This document shows, in pieces, positions 29,766 to 39,525 of a stretch of DNA of 64,000 bases. Every line of letters begins with the position of its first letter. Positions within the stretch are counted from its first letter, which is position 1. Location of the stretch: NCBI GenBank assembly GCA_036273855.1, contig DASUGU010000142.1, positions 124,001 to 188,000 on the forward strand, read 5' to 3'. Both the position numbers and the translations under genes were made by a program. Source of the stretch: DATEPR01 sp036273855. Its GTDB lineage: Bacteria; Actinomycetota; Actinomycetes; Mycobacteriales; Pseudonocardiaceae. Under the pieces are notes generated by a model. It saw only the letters and a program-made list of their open reading frames with translations, was not told the origin of the DNA and ran no database searches.

Positions 29766-32700
29766 ATGACTCGCGATTCGCATCCGCGCACCCTCGTGGA
29801 AACGCTGCGCCTGCGCGCCGAAGCCACACCCGACCGGCTCGCCTTCGAGTTCGAACTGCCCGACGCCGACCCGGTCGACATGACCTACGCCGACCTGGAC
29901 CGCGCCGCTATGGCCGTCGCCGCGCTGGTCATGGCGCACGGCGAGCCGGGGCAACGGGTCCTGCTGCCGCACGCACCCGGCCCGCACTACGTGGCCGCGT
30001 TCTTCGGCTGCCTGTACGCCGGTGCCATCGCGGTGCCGGCCTACCCACCGACCGGCGGCCGGGGACTGGATCGCCTCACCGCCATCACCCAGGACGCCGA
30101 GGCCGACCTCGCACTGACCGACACCGCGACCCTCGCCACGATCGACCCGGCCGTACTGGGCCGCCCGATCCGCTGGGTGACAACGGAAGACCTGGCCCCG
30201 GCGACGGTCCGCGTCCGTGTCCCCGACCAGGACGACGTGGCCTTCCTGCAGTACACATCGGGTTCCACCGGCACCCCGATGGGTGTGCTGGTCAGCCACG
30301 GCAACCTGGCCCACAACTCGGCCGTGATCAGCGACGCGCTGGACCTGGACGAACACAGCCGCAGCGTGTCCTGGCTGCCGCCCTACCACGACATGGGCCT
30401 GATCGGTGGCATCCTGCAGCCGATCCACAGCGGGTTCCCCGGGACGGTGCAGTCCCCGCAGGTGTTCCTGCGCCGTCCACTGCTGTGGCTCCAGGCGCTG
30501 AGCCGGACCGGCGCGACCATCACCGCCGCACCGAACTTCGCCTACGCCGAAGCGGTCCGGCGCACCGATCCGGAGCAGCGCGCGTCGCTGGACCTGTCCG
30601 CGCTGCGGCACGCGATGGTCGGCGCCGAGCCGATCCGGGCCACCACGCTGTCCGACTTCGCCACCGCGTTCGGCCCGGCCGGCTTCCACTGCACGGCGTT
30701 CTACCCGTGCTACGGCCTGGCGGAAGCAACCCTCTTCGTCACCGGCTCGGCCGGGCCGGTCGTGCTGCGGGCCGACCGGTCCGAACTGGACAGTGGCCGC
30801 ATCGCCGCCGCGACGGCCGGGCCGGCGACGACCCTCACCGGGTGCGGCCGGGCCCACGGCGGCGACACGGTGCTGGTGGTCGACCCGGAATCACGGCACC
30901 GGTTGCCCGACGACACCGTGGGCGAGATCTGGGTGAGCGGCCCGACCGTGGCCCTGGGCTACCACCGGCGGCCCACCGAGACCGCGGTGGCCTTCCACGC
31001 CACGCTCGCCGACGAGCCCGGCCGGACGTTCCTGCGCACCGGCGATCTCGGCTGCTGGCACCACGGTGAGCTGTTCGTCGTGGGCCGGATCAAGGACCTC
31101 ATCGTGGTACGCGGCCGCAACCACCATCCGCAGGACATCGAGCGGACCGCGGAAGGGTCCCACCCGCTGCTGCGCCCGCTGCGCGGCGCGGCGTTCGCGG
31201 TGGACGACGGCGACGCCGAACGAGCGGTCCTCGTCCACGAGGTGACCGCGCGATTCCGCGCCGCCGACGCACCGAACGTGATCCAGGCGATCCGGGCGGC
31301 GGTGACCGAGGAACACGGTCTGGCCCTGGACGAGGTCGTACTGATCCGGCCGGGCACCATTCCCCGCACCAGTAGCGGCAAGATCCGCCGATCGGAGTGC
31401 CGGCGACGCTGGCAGGCCGGAACCCTGCCCGTGCTGGCATCGTCGACCGGCACGGCCGACGACCGGCCGCCCGAGCCGGATCAGGCGCTGGCACTCGTCG
31501 CGGCGATACTCGACGTGCCGGCGGCCCGGATCGTGGGTGACGTCCCGCTGGTGGCACAGGGCCTGGACTCGCTACGTGCGGTGCAACTGGCCGAAACGAT
31601 CAGCACGGCGGGCGGTACCCGGATCACCGCGGCCGATCTGCTCGCCGGCCGGACGCCGGACCAGCTGGCGGCACAGTGGCGCACCGGCGAACAGCCGCCC
31701 GATCCGCGACCGGTCGCGGCGCCGGACCTGGCCACGCCGGCACAGGAACGAATGTGGCTGCTGGACCGGATGGGTGCCGGCGCCGCCTACCACATCGCGG
31801 GCGCCCTACGCCTGACCGGCGCACTGGACGTCGACCTGCTGCGCGACTGTCTCGCCACCGTCCTGACCGGATGCCCTGGCGTCCACACCGTCTTCACCAC
31901 CGACAGCGACGGAAACCTGCGCACCATCGCCCGGCCGCCGGCCCCACCCGCCATGCCCGTGGTGGATCTCACCGCCCGACCGCCCGGCGCCGACCACGCC
32001 GCGCTCCAGGACTTCGCCGCCGCACCGTTCGACCTCGGATCCGGCCCACTGGTACGCACGCTGTTGTTGCGGCTGGGCCCCGACCACTGGTGCCTTGCCC
32101 TGGCGGCCCACCACATCGTCCTGGACGGCTGGTCCCTCGGTCTGCTGCTGCGCCAACTCGGCGACGCCTACGGCGGCAGGGCCACGACAGCGCTCCCGCC
32201 CGCGACACCGCAGGTGTACGAACCGGCGGCGCTGACGGCGGCACAGGAGTTCTGGCGGGCCGAACTGCACGACGCACGACCGCTGGACCTGCCCGCCGAC
32301 CGGACGCACGGCCCGGCAGGAACCTGGCGCGGCGGGTCGGTGCCGCTGGAACTGCCGCCGGAACTGGTCACCCGGGCCCGCGAACTGGCCGCCGCGCACG
32401 GCATCACACTGTTTCCGGTGCTACTGGCGGCATTCGGGATGTTCCTGGCCCGCTGGGCCGACCAGGACGACCTGGTGGTCGGCACGGTGACCGCCAACCG
32501 GGACCGTCCCGGTGCCGCCTCCATGGTCGGACTCCTCGCCGACGTCCTGCCTGTCCGGATCGACACGCGACCCGCGGAGCTGGACTTCGCGACCATGGTC
32601 GACCGGGTCGCGGCCCGATGCCGGGCCGCCCAGGCACATCCCGAGCTGTCGTTCGACGCCATCGTGCGGGCGAGCGGCCACCGGCCGGACGGCGGCCGGG

Positions 32701-34904
32701 CACCGCTCGTGCGTGCCCTGTTCGTGCTCCAGAACCTGCCGGTGGCGCCTTGGGACGCCGGTGGCGTGCACGCCGATCCGTTCGAGCCGCCCCCGCTGGG
32801 CGCCCAGTTCGAGCTCGCGCTGCACCTGTCGCCACGTCCGGACGGCGGGCTGGCCGGTCACCTCGGCTACGCGGCCGACCTGCTGGACCCCGCCACCGTC
32901 GCGCACGTGAGCACCGCACTGCCGGCGCTGCTCTCGGCGGCTCTGCACGCTCCCACCACGACGGTCGCGGACCTGCCGCCGACACCCGGCAGCGGACCGG
33001 TCGACGGTGGCCCTGCCGCGCTGGCGGACGGCCTGGTCCACCCGCTGATCGCGGCGGCGGCCGCCGAACACGGCGACATCACCGCCGTGGCGTGGGACGG
33101 TGGCGCGCTCGGTTATCGGGAGCTGTGGTACCGGGTGACCGAACTGGCGACCCGGTTGCGCGGCTACGGGGTCGGACCGGATCAGCCGGTGGCGATCTGC
33201 CTGCCCAGGTCACCGGAACTGGTCGTGGCGGTGTGCGCCGTACTGGCGGCGGGCGGTGCGTACCTCCCGCTGGATCCGACACATCCGGCCGGCAGGCTGC
33301 GCGGGCAACTGCACGACGCGAACGTACGGACGCTGATCGGCGAACGCGCACTGGCACAGTCCCTCATGGATGGTCCGGTCGACGACGAGCCGATCGTCAT
33401 CGTCCACACGGCGCCGGACGTGGCGGCGGCCGACCTGCCGCCGCGCCCGGGACACCTGGCGAACATCCTGCACACGTCCGGCTCGACCGGGACACCCAAG
33501 GCCGTGCTGACCACGCACGCCGCGCTGGCGAACCGTCTGGTGTGGATGCAGCGGGAGTACCGGCTCACGCCCGGCGAGCCGGTACTGCACAAGACGCCGG
33601 TGAGCTTCGACGTCGCAGGATGGGAACTGCTGTGGCCGCTCACGGTCGGCGCCACGGTGGTGCTGGCGCGCCCGGACGGCCACCGCGACCCGGCCTACCT
33701 GGCCGACACGATCGTCCGGCACCACGTCACCACCTGCCACTTCGTGCCGTCGATGCTGCACATGTTCCTCGCCGAACCGTCCGCCGCGCGGTGCGGGCGC
33801 GTGCTGCGCCGGATCGTGTGCAGCGGGGAGGAACTCCCACCGGCGTTGGCCCGGCGCTGCCACGAGGTGCTGCCCGGCGTGCGGCTGGACAACCTGTACG
33901 GCCCCACCGAAGCGGCCATCGACGTCACCGCGCACCAGGTGGAAACGGCCGAGCACCCCCGCACCCGGGTCCCGATCGGCCGACCGATCGCCGGCACCCG
34001 CCTGCGGGTGCTGGACACGGCCGGCCGCCCGGTCGGCCCGCTGGTGCCCGGCGAACTGCACATCGGCGGGATCGCGCCCGCGCGCGGCTATCTGGGCCGC
34101 CCCGGGCAGACCGCCGAGCGTTTCGTACCGGACCCGTTCGGCGGTGGCGAGCGGCTCTACCGGACCGGCGACCGGGTCCGGATGCGACCGGACGGTGCCC
34201 TGGAGTACCTCGGGCGGGTGGACCGCCAGGTGAAGATCCGGGGGCAGCGGATCGAGCCCGGCGAGATCGAAGCGGTGCTGCACCAGCATCCACTGGTCGA
34301 CGCGGCCGTGGTCGAACCGCGCCCCGGCCCGGATGGCCGACCGCGGCTCACCGCGTGGCTCGTGCCCGCCGGAAACCCGCCCACGCTGGCCCAACTGCGC
34401 GAGTTCCTGTCGGCCGCACTGCCGACCGGCATGGTGCCCGACGTGTTCGCCGTGCTGCCGGCGCTGCCGGTGGGCCCGCACGGCAAGCTGGACCGCACCG
34501 CCCTGCCGGACGCCACCACCAGCGATGAGCGGCTGGCACCGGAGGGCAACGTCAGGATCGCCCCGCGCGACCCGGTGGAGCAGCGACTGGCGGCCATCTG
34601 GAGCGAGGTCGTCGGCTACACCGACCCGTCCGTCACGGACGACTTCTACGAGTCGGGAGGCCATTCCCTGCTGGCCACCCGCATCGCGGCGCGGGTCAGC
34701 ACGGCCTTCGGCGTGGACATTCCCGTGGCCGACCTGCTCGGCGGCGGACTTACCATCGCCCGGCTCGCCGAGCTGGTCCGAGCCCGCCAACTCGCCGCCG
34801 CGGGCGAACCGGAGGTGAACGCGGTGCTCGACTGGATGTCGGAACTGTCCGACCACGAGGTCGCGGCGCTGCTCGCGAACGAGGCACCCGGCCCACCGAA
34901 GTGA
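29766..34904 (+). CDS. NRPS: FAAL - ACP - C - A(Ser) - PCP starter protein
   Basis: A 1712-residue starter NRPS. Residues ~1-570 are a fatty-acyl-AMP ligase: YTSGSTGTPMGV, WLPPYHDMGLIGGIL and the FAAL-type YPCYGLAEATLFV. An ACP follows with GLDSLRAVQL near residue 600. The C domain (about 660-1080) has HHIVLDG. The A domain (about 1090-1590) has NLYGPTEAAID, and its pocket D-V-W-H-V-S-L-I-D-K indicates serine. The PCP ends the protein with GGHSLLATR. It should make a fatty-acyl-serine. It lies 14 bp after the reductase and 20 bp before the acylase gene, so acyl addition and removal are probably co-expressed. Confidence 0.95.
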   Translation: MTRDSHPRTLVETLRLRAEATPDRLAFEFELPDADPVDMTYADLDRAAMAVAALVMAHGEPGQRVLLPHAPGPHYVAAFFGCLYAGAIAVPAYPPTGGRGLDRLTAITQDAEADLALTDTATLATIDPAVLGRPIRWVTTEDLAPATVRVRVPDQDDVAFLQYTSGSTGTPMGVLVSHGNLAHNSAVISDALDLDEHSRSVSWLPPYHDMGLIGGILQPIHSGFPGTVQSPQVFLRRPLLWLQALSRTGATITAAPNFAYAEAVRRTDPEQRASLDLSALRHAMVGAEPIRATTLSDFATAFGPAGFHCTAFYPCYGLAEATLFVTGSAGPVVLRADRSELDSGRIAAATAGPATTLTGCGRAHGGDTVLVVDPESRHRLPDDTVGEIWVSGPTVALGYHRRPTETAVAFHATLADEPGRTFLRTGDLGCWHHGELFVVGRIKDLIVVRGRNHHPQDIERTAEGSHPLLRPLRGAAFAVDDGDAERAVLVHEVTARFRAADAPNVIQAIRAAVTEEHGLALDEVVLIRPGTIPRTSSGKIRRSECRRRWQAGTLPVLASSTGTADDRPPEPDQALALVAAILDVPAARIVGDVPLVAQGLDSLRAVQLAETISTAGGTRITAADLLAGRTPDQLAAQWRTGEQPPDPRPVAAPDLATPAQERMWLLDRMGAGAAYHIAGALRLTGALDVDLLRDCLATVLTGCPGVHTVFTTDSDGNLRTIARPPAPPAMPVVDLTARPPGADHAALQDFAAAPFDLGSGPLVRTLLLRLGPDHWCLALAAHHIVLDGWSLGLLLRQLGDAYGGRATTALPPATPQVYEPAALTAAQEFWRAELHDARPLDLPADRTHGPAGTWRGGSVPLELPPELVTRARELAAAHGITLFPVLLAAFGMFLARWADQDDLVVGTVTANRDRPGAASMVGLLADVLPVRIDTRPAELDFATMVDRVAARCRAAQAHPELSFDAIVRASGHRPDGGRAPLVRALFVLQNLPVAPWDAGGVHADPFEPPPLGAQFELALHLSPRPDGGLAGHLGYAADLLDPATVAHVSTALPALLSAALHAPTTTVADLPPTPGSGPVDGGPAALADGLVHPLIAAAAAEHGDITAVAWDGGALGYRELWYRVTELATRLRGYGVGPDQPVAICLPRSPELVVAVCAVLAAGGAYLPLDPTHPAGRLRGQLHDANVRTLIGERALAQSLMDGPVDDEPIVIVHTAPDVAAADLPPRPGHLANILHTSGSTGTPKAVLTTHAALANRLVWMQREYRLTPGEPVLHKTPVSFDVAGWELLWPLTVGATVVLARPDGHRDPAYLADTIVRHHVTTCHFVPSMLHMFLAEPSAARCGRVLRRIVCSGEELPPALARRCHEVLPGVRLDNLYGPTEAAIDVTAHQVETAEHPRTRVPIGRPIAGTRLRVLDTAGRPVGPLVPGELHIGGIAPARGYLGRPGQTAERFVPDPFGGGERLYRTGDRVRMRPDGALEYLGRVDRQVKIRGQRIEPGEIEAVLHQHPLVDAAVVEPRPGPDGRPRLTAWLVPAGNPPTLAQLREFLSAALPTGMVPDVFAVLPALPVGPHGKLDRTALPDATTSDERLAPEGNVRIAPRDPVEQRLAAIWSEVVGYTDPSVTDDFYESGGHSLLATRIAARVSTAFGVDIPVADLLGGGLTIARLAELVRARQLAAAGEPEVNAVLDWMSELSDHEVAALLANEAPGPPK

Positions 34905-34924
34905 ACGCCACCACGAGGAGCGTC

Positions 34925-37462
34925 ATGCCAGCCAGAATTCGTCGGACCGTCAACATCGCCGGTGCGCTGGTGGTGGCCGCGGTGCTGCTGCTCGCGCTCG
35001 GCGCGGGCTACGGCCCGCTGCCCGCGTTGGGCCCGGAACTGGCACCGGGACAAGGGGTGTGGGCGTCGGCGGCCGCCGACACCACGGCACACGACGAGAC
35101 CATCCGGGTGCCCGGGCTGAGCCGGCCGGCCACGGTGTCCTTCGACAGCGACGGATACACCAGCGTCACCACCGCGACCGACGACGATCTGTTCCTCGCC
35201 CAGGGCTACGTCGCGGCCCGGTTCCGCCTCACCCAACTGGACCTGGAACGGCGGGCCGGCGAGGGCCGACTGGCGCGCCTGAACGGGGCGGCGGCGGTGC
35301 CCTCCGACGAGTTCGAACTGCGGCTGGGCCTGTTGCGGACCGCCCAGGCCGAATGGAGCCGGACGGCGCACGACAGTCCCGCCGGCCGGGCACTGCTGGC
35401 GTACGCGCAGGGCGTCAACGACTGGTTGGCCGAACTGGACGGCAACGGGCAGTGGCCGCCGATCTACGGCCTGACCGGCACCCGTCCGGCGCGGTGGACG
35501 CCGGTGGACAGCCTGGTGGTGCAGGAAGTGCTGACCCAGCAACTGGACTTCAGCACGATCCCGTTGGACTACGCGTTGCTGACCCATTCCCTGGGTCCAC
35601 GGTTGACCATGGCGTGGTTCCCCGTCCGGCAACCGACGACGATGTCCGCGCAGCCCTACGACCCCGGCCCCTACCCCGCGCTGCCGCCGGCGCCGCTGGC
35701 GTCACCGAATGCGAACGCGGCCGCCGTTCCCGGCCTGACGGCGGCCAGGGTCGGCCAAGGTCCGGTCACCGATGCGGCCACCTCGGCCGGGACGATACTC
35801 AGGGACGTACGTGATCTGCCGGTGAACCAACAGGATCTGCATCCCGACAGCAACGCGTGGGCGGTGAACGGGCCCGAGGCGGCCGGCGGTGGCGCGATCC
35901 TCTCCGGTGACCCGCACCTCCAGCTGTCCCTGCCGTCGTACTGGTTCGAGGTGTCGCTGCGGTCGCCGGGCTACGATGTGGCCGGCGCCAGCCTGCCCGG
36001 CCTGCCGGGCGTCGTGCTGGGACACAACCGGGACATCTCGTGGTCGATCACCAACACCGAGAACCAGGCCACGCTGTTCTACACCGAACGCACCGATCCG
36101 GCCCACCCGAACCAGTACTACTGGCGCGGCGCCTGGGAACCCGAGCGCCACGTCCACTATCGGATCGACGTGCGCGGGTCCAGCCCGGTCGATCTCGACG
36201 TCGGCCTGACGGTGCACGGCCCGATCATGACCGTCGACGGGCAGACGGAATCCGTGACCTGGATGGGAAACTACCCGTCACCCGACGTGGCGGCACTGCT
36301 GTCCCTCAACCGGGCACGCGATTTCACCGGTTTCCGCTCCGCACTGCGCGACTGGCAGGCGCCCGCCCTCAACTTCGTGTACGCCGACCACTCCGGCAAC
36401 ATCGGCGCACTGGGCGCCGGCTACTACCCGCAGACGCCGGCCGGCAGCCGGCCATGGCTGCCGATGCCCGGCACCGGCGCCGACGACGTGACCGGCACGA
36501 TCCCGTTCGCGGCACTGCCGCAGTCCTACGATCCACCGAGCCACCGGATCGTGAGCACCAACCAGCGCCCGGTGGCGGCGGACTATCCGTACTACATCGG
36601 CACATCACTGAACTTCGACCCCGGGTACCGCCAGACGGTCATCACCGGCTACCTGGCGGGTCACCCGGCGATGACGGCCGACCACAGTGCCGCACTGCAG
36701 GACGACGTGACCGACGAGTTGGCCGCCCAGCTCGTCCCCGCCCTGCTCCGCGCGGTACGGGGCACCAGCCTCACCGGGCCGGAACGGCAGGCGGTCGCCC
36801 AACTCACCCGGTGGCACGACACCATGGCCGTCGACTCGGCCGCCGCCTCGATCTGGTGGACCTTCCTCACCACCTACCTCACGGACGTCTTCGGGCCGCG
36901 GTGGACCCGGGTACCCGTACGAACGGACCCGGACGTCCTGGCCCTGTCCACCCTGCCGATCCCGCTGCGCGAGGCACTCCAACGGTGGACGCTGCACGAT
37001 CCGGACAACAGCGCGTTCACACCCCCCAACGGCGCGCACCGGGATGCCCCCACGGTCATGCGAGCGGCGTTCACCACGGCGGTGACCGAGTTGGCCGCCC
37101 GGCTGGGACCGAATCCGGCCGGCTGGACGTGGGGCCGGTTGCACAGCAGGCAGATCCCGTCCCTCACCGGCGCGACCGGCCTCGGTGTCGGCCCCTACCC
37201 CGCCGACGGCGACCCGTGGACCGTGGACGCGGCGGACGGCGGCATGGACTCCACGTTCGGCCCGACGTGGCGCATGACGGTCGCGTGGACCGGCACCGGC
37301 CCACCAGCCGCGTGGGCCGTCTACCCGGGCGGGCAGAGCGAGGATCCGGCGTCGCCGTGGTACCAGAACCTGGTACCGCTGTGGCGCAGCCGGCAGACCC
37401 TGCCGCTGGCCGCCAAACCCGGCCACGACGCGACCTGGACCATGCGGGGTGACCGGCCATGA
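34925..37462 (+). CDS. Penicillin-acylase-type Ntn hydrolase, membrane-anchored
   Basis: An 845-residue Ntn hydrolase. Residues ~8-30 form a hydrophobic anchor or signal (AGALVVAAVLLLALGAGYG), so the enzyme acts outside the membrane. The precursor should self-cleave before Ser309 in HPDSNAWAVNG, giving alpha and beta chains; GDPHLQLSLPSYWFEV and NTENQATLFY are further family features. I chose ATG 34925 (GAGGAG four bases upstream) rather than the GTG overlapping the NRPS stop. In pyoverdine synthesis PvdQ of this family removes the fatty acid installed by a FAAL module. Direct linkage to the FAAL-NRPS gene suggests the same here: cleavage of the acyl or acyl-seryl cap of a prodrug at export. 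Confidence 0.92.
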   Translation: MPARIRRTVNIAGALVVAAVLLLALGAGYGPLPALGPELAPGQGVWASAAADTTAHDETIRVPGLSRPATVSFDSDGYTSVTTATDDDLFLAQGYVAARFRLTQLDLERRAGEGRLARLNGAAAVPSDEFELRLGLLRTAQAEWSRTAHDSPAGRALLAYAQGVNDWLAELDGNGQWPPIYGLTGTRPARWTPVDSLVVQEVLTQQLDFSTIPLDYALLTHSLGPRLTMAWFPVRQPTTMSAQPYDPGPYPALPPAPLASPNANAAAVPGLTAARVGQGPVTDAATSAGTILRDVRDLPVNQQDLHPDSNAWAVNGPEAAGGGAILSGDPHLQLSLPSYWFEVSLRSPGYDVAGASLPGLPGVVLGHNRDISWSITNTENQATLFYTERTDPAHPNQYYWRGAWEPERHVHYRIDVRGSSPVDLDVGLTVHGPIMTVDGQTESVTWMGNYPSPDVAALLSLNRARDFTGFRSALRDWQAPALNFVYADHSGNIGALGAGYYPQTPAGSRPWLPMPGTGADDVTGTIPFAALPQSYDPPSHRIVSTNQRPVAADYPYYIGTSLNFDPGYRQTVITGYLAGHPAMTADHSAALQDDVTDELAAQLVPALLRAVRGTSLTGPERQAVAQLTRWHDTMAVDSAAASIWWTFLTTYLTDVFGPRWTRVPVRTDPDVLALSTLPIPLREALQRWTLHDPDNSAFTPPNGAHRDAPTVMRAAFTTAVTELAARLGPNPAGWTWGRLHSRQIPSLTGATGLGVGPYPADGDPWTVDAADGGMDSTFGPTWRMTVAWTGTGPPAAWAVYPGGQSEDPASPWYQNLVPLWRSRQTLPLAAKPGHDATWTMRGDRP

Positions 37463-37836
37463 CACCGACGACCCGCCGTGTCGCGGTGGTACTCGCCATC
37501 GCGGTGGCCGTAGCAGCGGTTGCCTTCGGCGCGACGCTGGGCCTGTGGTACCTGCCCTTCGTCGCCGGCGCGCTGGCCGGCGCGACCCGTGCCCGGTTCC
37601 CTGGCCGAACCGCGCTGGTACTGCTCGTCGGCCCACTCGCCTGGGCGGCGGTCCTGTTGTGGGACGCCGGCCGCGGCGCCACCGTCGGCGCGACCGCACG
37701 TACGGTCTCGGCACTGGCCGGCCTGCCTCCAACGGCCTTCGTGACCGTGGTCGCCACCCTGCTGGTCGCCCTGCTCCAGGCAACGGCGGGTGGCTGGCTC
37801 GGCCGAGCGATCACCCACCGGGGTCGCCGAAGCTGA
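37459..37836 (+). CDS. Small integral membrane protein of unknown function
   Basis: A 125-residue protein with roughly four hydrophobic stretches: VAVVLAIAVAVAAVAFGA near the N-terminus, LWYLPFVAGALAGA, ALVLLVGPLAWAAVLL and a C-terminal FVTVVATLLVALLQA. The ATG overlaps the acylase stop as ATGA, so the two are co-translated. I do not recognise the family. A small membrane partner next to a periplasmic-type acylase could help export or anchor it. Its 3' end falls in the start of an imperfect tandem duplication that reaches the next gene. Confidence 0.7.
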   Translation: MTPTTRRVAVVLAIAVAVAAVAFGATLGLWYLPFVAGALAGATRARFPGRTALVLLVGPLAWAAVLLWDAGRGATVGATARTVSALAGLPPTAFVTVVATLLVALLQATAGGWLGRAITHRGRRS

Positions 37837-38077
37837 CCCAGCGGTGCGCCCCGCCGTGACATGCATCGGCGGGGCGCACGGACAGCGGCCGTTACCTTCG
37901 TCGGAACCGGTGCCGGGAACGAGCTGCCGGACCTCGACCGCGATCGAGACGTCGCCGAACGCTGACCCAGGGATTCGCCGCGGCCAGCATCGACGGCACC
38001 ACGCAGCCTGCTGCCACTTCCTTCGTCGGAACCGGCGCCGGGAACGGGTTGCCGGGCCTCAGCCGTGATCGAGGACG
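37823..38077. repeat. Imperfect tandem duplication of about 125-128 bp (two units)
   Basis: Two head-to-tail units, 37823-37950 and 37951-38077. Both begin with GTCGCCGAA and GCTGACCCAG, share GCATCG about 40 bases in, and end with the best-conserved part: the 57-bp block at 37895-37951 is mostly identical to 38020-38077 (both start with CCTTCGTCGGAACCGG). Unit 1 contains the stop of the small membrane protein gene. Unit 2 contains the stop of the histidine kinase gene on the opposite strand. It fills the convergent gap that probably marks the right edge of the NRPS cluster. Confidence 0.75.
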
Positions 38078-39525
38078 CCCTGGATCGGCAGCCGCACGGC
38101 GAACGTCGTGTCGCCCGGTTTCGACGTGACGTCGATGGAACCGTGGTGTCGCTGCGTGATGACGTCGCGGGTGAGGTGCAGGCCGAGGCCGGTGCCCCGG
38201 CCGATGTCCTTCGTGGTGAAGAACGGCAGGAACAGCTTCGGCAGTACGTCCGGCGGCACACCCGAGCCGTTGTCGCCGACCTCGACGACGGCGCAGCCCG
38301 CTTCCTGGTGCACCGCGAGGCGTAACTCGCCCCGGCCGTTCATGGCGTCGACGGCGTTGTCGATCAGGTTGGTCCACACCTGGTTCAGCTCGCTGGGATA
38401 GCCGGGCACCGGCGGCAGGTCGGCGTAGTCGCGGCGGATGCGCACGTTCGACAGTTTCGGCGCCAGCATGGCCAGCGTCGCCTCGATGCCCTTGACCAGG
38501 TCGACCTGCTGCTTGGCGGCCCGGTCCAGGTTGCTGTAGGCCTTCGTCGACCTGACCAGCGCGGCGATCCTGGCCGCGGCCTCCTCGATGTCGGTGACCA
38601 GCGCCTCGACGTGCATCGATTGGCTCAGGCAACCGACAGCGGCCGGCAGCACCGAGCCGCGCACGCTGTCGGCCAGCGATTCCAGCACGGGCAGGCCCAC
38701 TCCCTGGTCGGCCAGGATGGCCGCCAGTTCGCCGTTGGCCGGGTCGTCGCCACACCGGGTGCTCAGCCAGTCGTCGACATCGTCGACCGCTTCGGCGGCG
38801 GCCAGGGCGTCCGCGGGCTTCTGGATGCCGTCGCCGGCGAGCAGCGCCGTGACGGTCGTGGCCAGTTCCCGGGCTTCGTCGGGGACCGCCAGTTCGCCCC
38901 ACCTGGTGGACCAGCCGGCCAACTCGCGCACCGCCGCGCGCAGCTGGTTGGCCGCGCCGAGCAGCACCGCGCTGGGGTTGTTCAGCTCGTGCGCCAGGCC
39001 GGCGGCCAGCGTGCCCAGGCCCTCCAGCATGGACCGGCGGCCGGCCTGGCTCTCGAACGTCCTGATCCGCCACGCCAGCGCGGGCAGCAGCACCCGCCAC
39101 ACCTGCGGGCACCGGGCCAGCAGTTCGAAGAACGCGTCCCGGTCCAGGGCCAGTAGGCGGGTCGGGCCGTTGGCCGCGGCCCCGGCCACGTAGTCGCCAC
39201 CGATCAGCAGCGGCAGCTCACCGGTGAACTGGTGGGCCGCCGCCGACCGGTCGGCCGGCACACCGAGGATCGATCCCGCCGCCGGGCCGGCCCCGGACCG
39301 CCTGCCGTAGATCTCCGACCGGCCGTCGATGGTCTTGGTGATGATCAGTTCACCGGTCAGCACCACGTAGAAGTGGGTCGCCCGCTCGCCCTCCTCGAAC
39401 AGCACCTGGCGGTCGGCCAGCTCGACCACCCGGCCGGTGTCGCCCAGCCAGGCCAGTTGCCGGTCGTCGAGGTCGGCGAACAGCTCGGTGTGCCGGATGT
39501 CGTCGACGGTGAGCACCAGTGTCAC
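38059..39525 (-). CDS. Sensor histidine kinase with N-terminal cNMP-binding domain
   Basis: A 488-residue soluble kinase. Residues ~1-145 are a cyclic-nucleotide-binding-type domain (DLDDRQLAWLGDTGRVVELADR, FYVVLTGELII). The phospho-acceptor His lies in GLAHELNNPSAVLLG, and the ATPase domain has NLIDNAVDAMNGRG, DNGSGVPP and GRGTGLGLHL. No membrane segment is seen. It starts with GTG at 39525, overlapping the stop of the transposase-like gene as GTGA. No response regulator is adjacent. The cNMP-type domain may sense cyclic AMP or another small ligand; the pairing with a transposase-like protein is unusual. Confidence 0.88.
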   Translation of the reverse strand: MTLVLTVDDIRHTELFADLDDRQLAWLGDTGRVVELADRQVLFEEGERATHFYVVLTGELIITKTIDGRSEIYGRRSGAGPAAGSILGVPADRSAAAHQFTGELPLLIGGDYVAGAAANGPTRLLALDRDAFFELLARCPQVWRVLLPALAWRIRTFESQAGRRSMLEGLGTLAAGLAHELNNPSAVLLGAANQLRAAVRELAGWSTRWGELAVPDEARELATTVTALLAGDGIQKPADALAAAEAVDDVDDWLSTRCGDDPANGELAAILADQGVGLPVLESLADSVRGSVLPAAVGCLSQSMHVEALVTDIEEAAARIAALVRSTKAYSNLDRAAKQQVDLVKGIEATLAMLAPKLSNVRIRRDYADLPPVPGYPSELNQVWTNLIDNAVDAMNGRGELRLAVHQEAGCAVVEVGDNGSGVPPDVLPKLFLPFFTTKDIGRGTGLGLHLTRDVITQRHHGSIDVTSKPGDTTFAVRLPIQGVLDHG

